Shown here: piece after piece, positions 14,188-14,602 of the stretch
Layout: every line of letters begins with the position of its first letter
How positions within the stretch are numbered: position 1 is the first letter of the stretch
Source: Actinomycetes bacterium
GTDB taxonomy: Bacteria > Actinomycetota > Actinomycetes > S36-B12 > UBA10799
Assembly: GCA_029779995.1 (NCBI GenBank)
Contig: JAKOZM010000027.1
Location: 1 to 14,602, forward strand
DNA: 14,602 bases
Direction: 5' to 3'
Made by a program: the position numbers and the translations under genes
The notes under the pieces: model-generated
The model's input: the letters and a program-made list of their open reading frames with translations, nothing else
The model's database searches: none
Told to the model about the DNA's origin: nothing

Positions 14188-14602
14188 GTGCCCAGCCCCG
14201 CGCGCTGCGTATGTTCGACATGATCCTGTTCAGCGTCTGCGCCATGCTCCTGCTGAGCCAGGTCACGCTGACAGCGCAGATCGGCCCGTCCGCGATCGTC
14301 TGGACGGTCGTCATGATCGTGCTCTTCTTCCTGCCTTACGGCCTGATGACCGCCGAACTGGGCAGCACGTACCCCGACACGGGCGGCATCTACTCATGGA
14401 TCGTGCGAGCGTTCGGCAACCGCTGGGGCACCCGCGTGTCCTGGTGGTACTGGCTCAATGTCGCGCTGTGGGTGCCGAGTGTCTACCTGATGTTCTCCGT
14501 GGTCCTCAGCGACATGTTCTTCCCCGACCTGGGATTCTGGCCGCAGGTCGGCATCGCCCTGGTACTGATCGGTGTGAACTGGGTCGTCAACATGCTCACA
14601 CT
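14184..14602 (+). CDS. APC-superfamily amino acid/polyamine permease, 3' end outside the window
   Basis: The first 139 residues of an integral membrane transporter; the right window edge cuts it. The start MSAQPRALRMFDMILFSVCAML leads into TM1, with the bent-helix region around GPSAIVW (about 34-40). The typical APC motif of the TM2 end, FFLPYGLMTAELGSTYPDTGGIYSWIVRAFG, follows at about 49-79; two further membrane segments are visible (about 85-108 and 119-138). The ATG overlaps the carbamoyltransferase stop (ATGA). In known agmatine deiminase operons this place is taken by an agmatine/putrescine antiporter, so I infer that substrate, but the visible part does not prove it. Confidence 0.88.
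   Translation, partial: MSAQPRALRMFDMILFSVCAMLLLSQVTLTAQIGPSAIVWTVVMIVLFFLPYGLMTAELGSTYPDTGGIYSWIVRAFGNRWGTRVSWWYWLNVALWVPSVYLMFSVVLSDMFFPDLGFWPQVGIALVLIGVNWVVNMLT

Overview
The window is GC-rich chromosomal DNA, most likely from an actinobacterium. The reasons are the high GC content, several GTG starts, dense ATGA/GTGA start-stop overlaps, three apparent leaderless promoters with an actinobacterial TANNNT -10 box, and protein families such as a class II GH38 mannosidase and short XRE-cupin operons. No rRNA, tRNA, transposase, phage gene or CRISPR array was seen. Every protein call comes from reading the translation; no database search was run.

Layout. (A) 1-5618, minus strand: a GH38 alpha-mannosidase (2628-5618), followed by an ABC-2 permease (1544-2572) and two single-domain ABC ATPases (762-1547 and 1-765, the latter running off the left edge). 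The last three genes overlap by 4 bases. The two ATPases carry complementary defects that together predict one working and one degenerate ATP site. The 278-base gap upstream of the mannosidase holds three inverted repeats that look like operators or hairpins. (B) 5897-9858, minus strand: a secreted PQQ-type beta-propeller protein, a multi-spanning membrane protein with a visible internal duplication, and the mechanosensitive channel MscL. (C) 9905-12688, minus strand: an operon of four overlapping genes: an XRE-cupin regulator, a free-standing B3/B4 (PheRS-type editing fold) protein, a PaiB-like FMN-barrel protein and an RhtA-type amino-acid exporter. Its promoter is leaderless and coincides with an 18-base near-palindrome, suggesting autoregulation. 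(D) 12689-13176: a divergent intergenic region with four copies of a 16-base motif arranged as two inverted pairs, then a TetR-like operator overlapping a promoter. (E) 13177-14602, plus strand: a putrescine-type carbamoyltransferase overlapping an APC-family permease cut by the right edge, probably the start of an agmatine/putrescine catabolic operon.

The best candidates for something undescribed are the regulator/editing-domain/PaiB/exporter operon, which I infer to be a module against toxic or non-protein amino acids, and the four-copy inverted repeat cluster beside it. The exact recurrence of TANNNT-N6-start codon before three genes is a further coherent signal.
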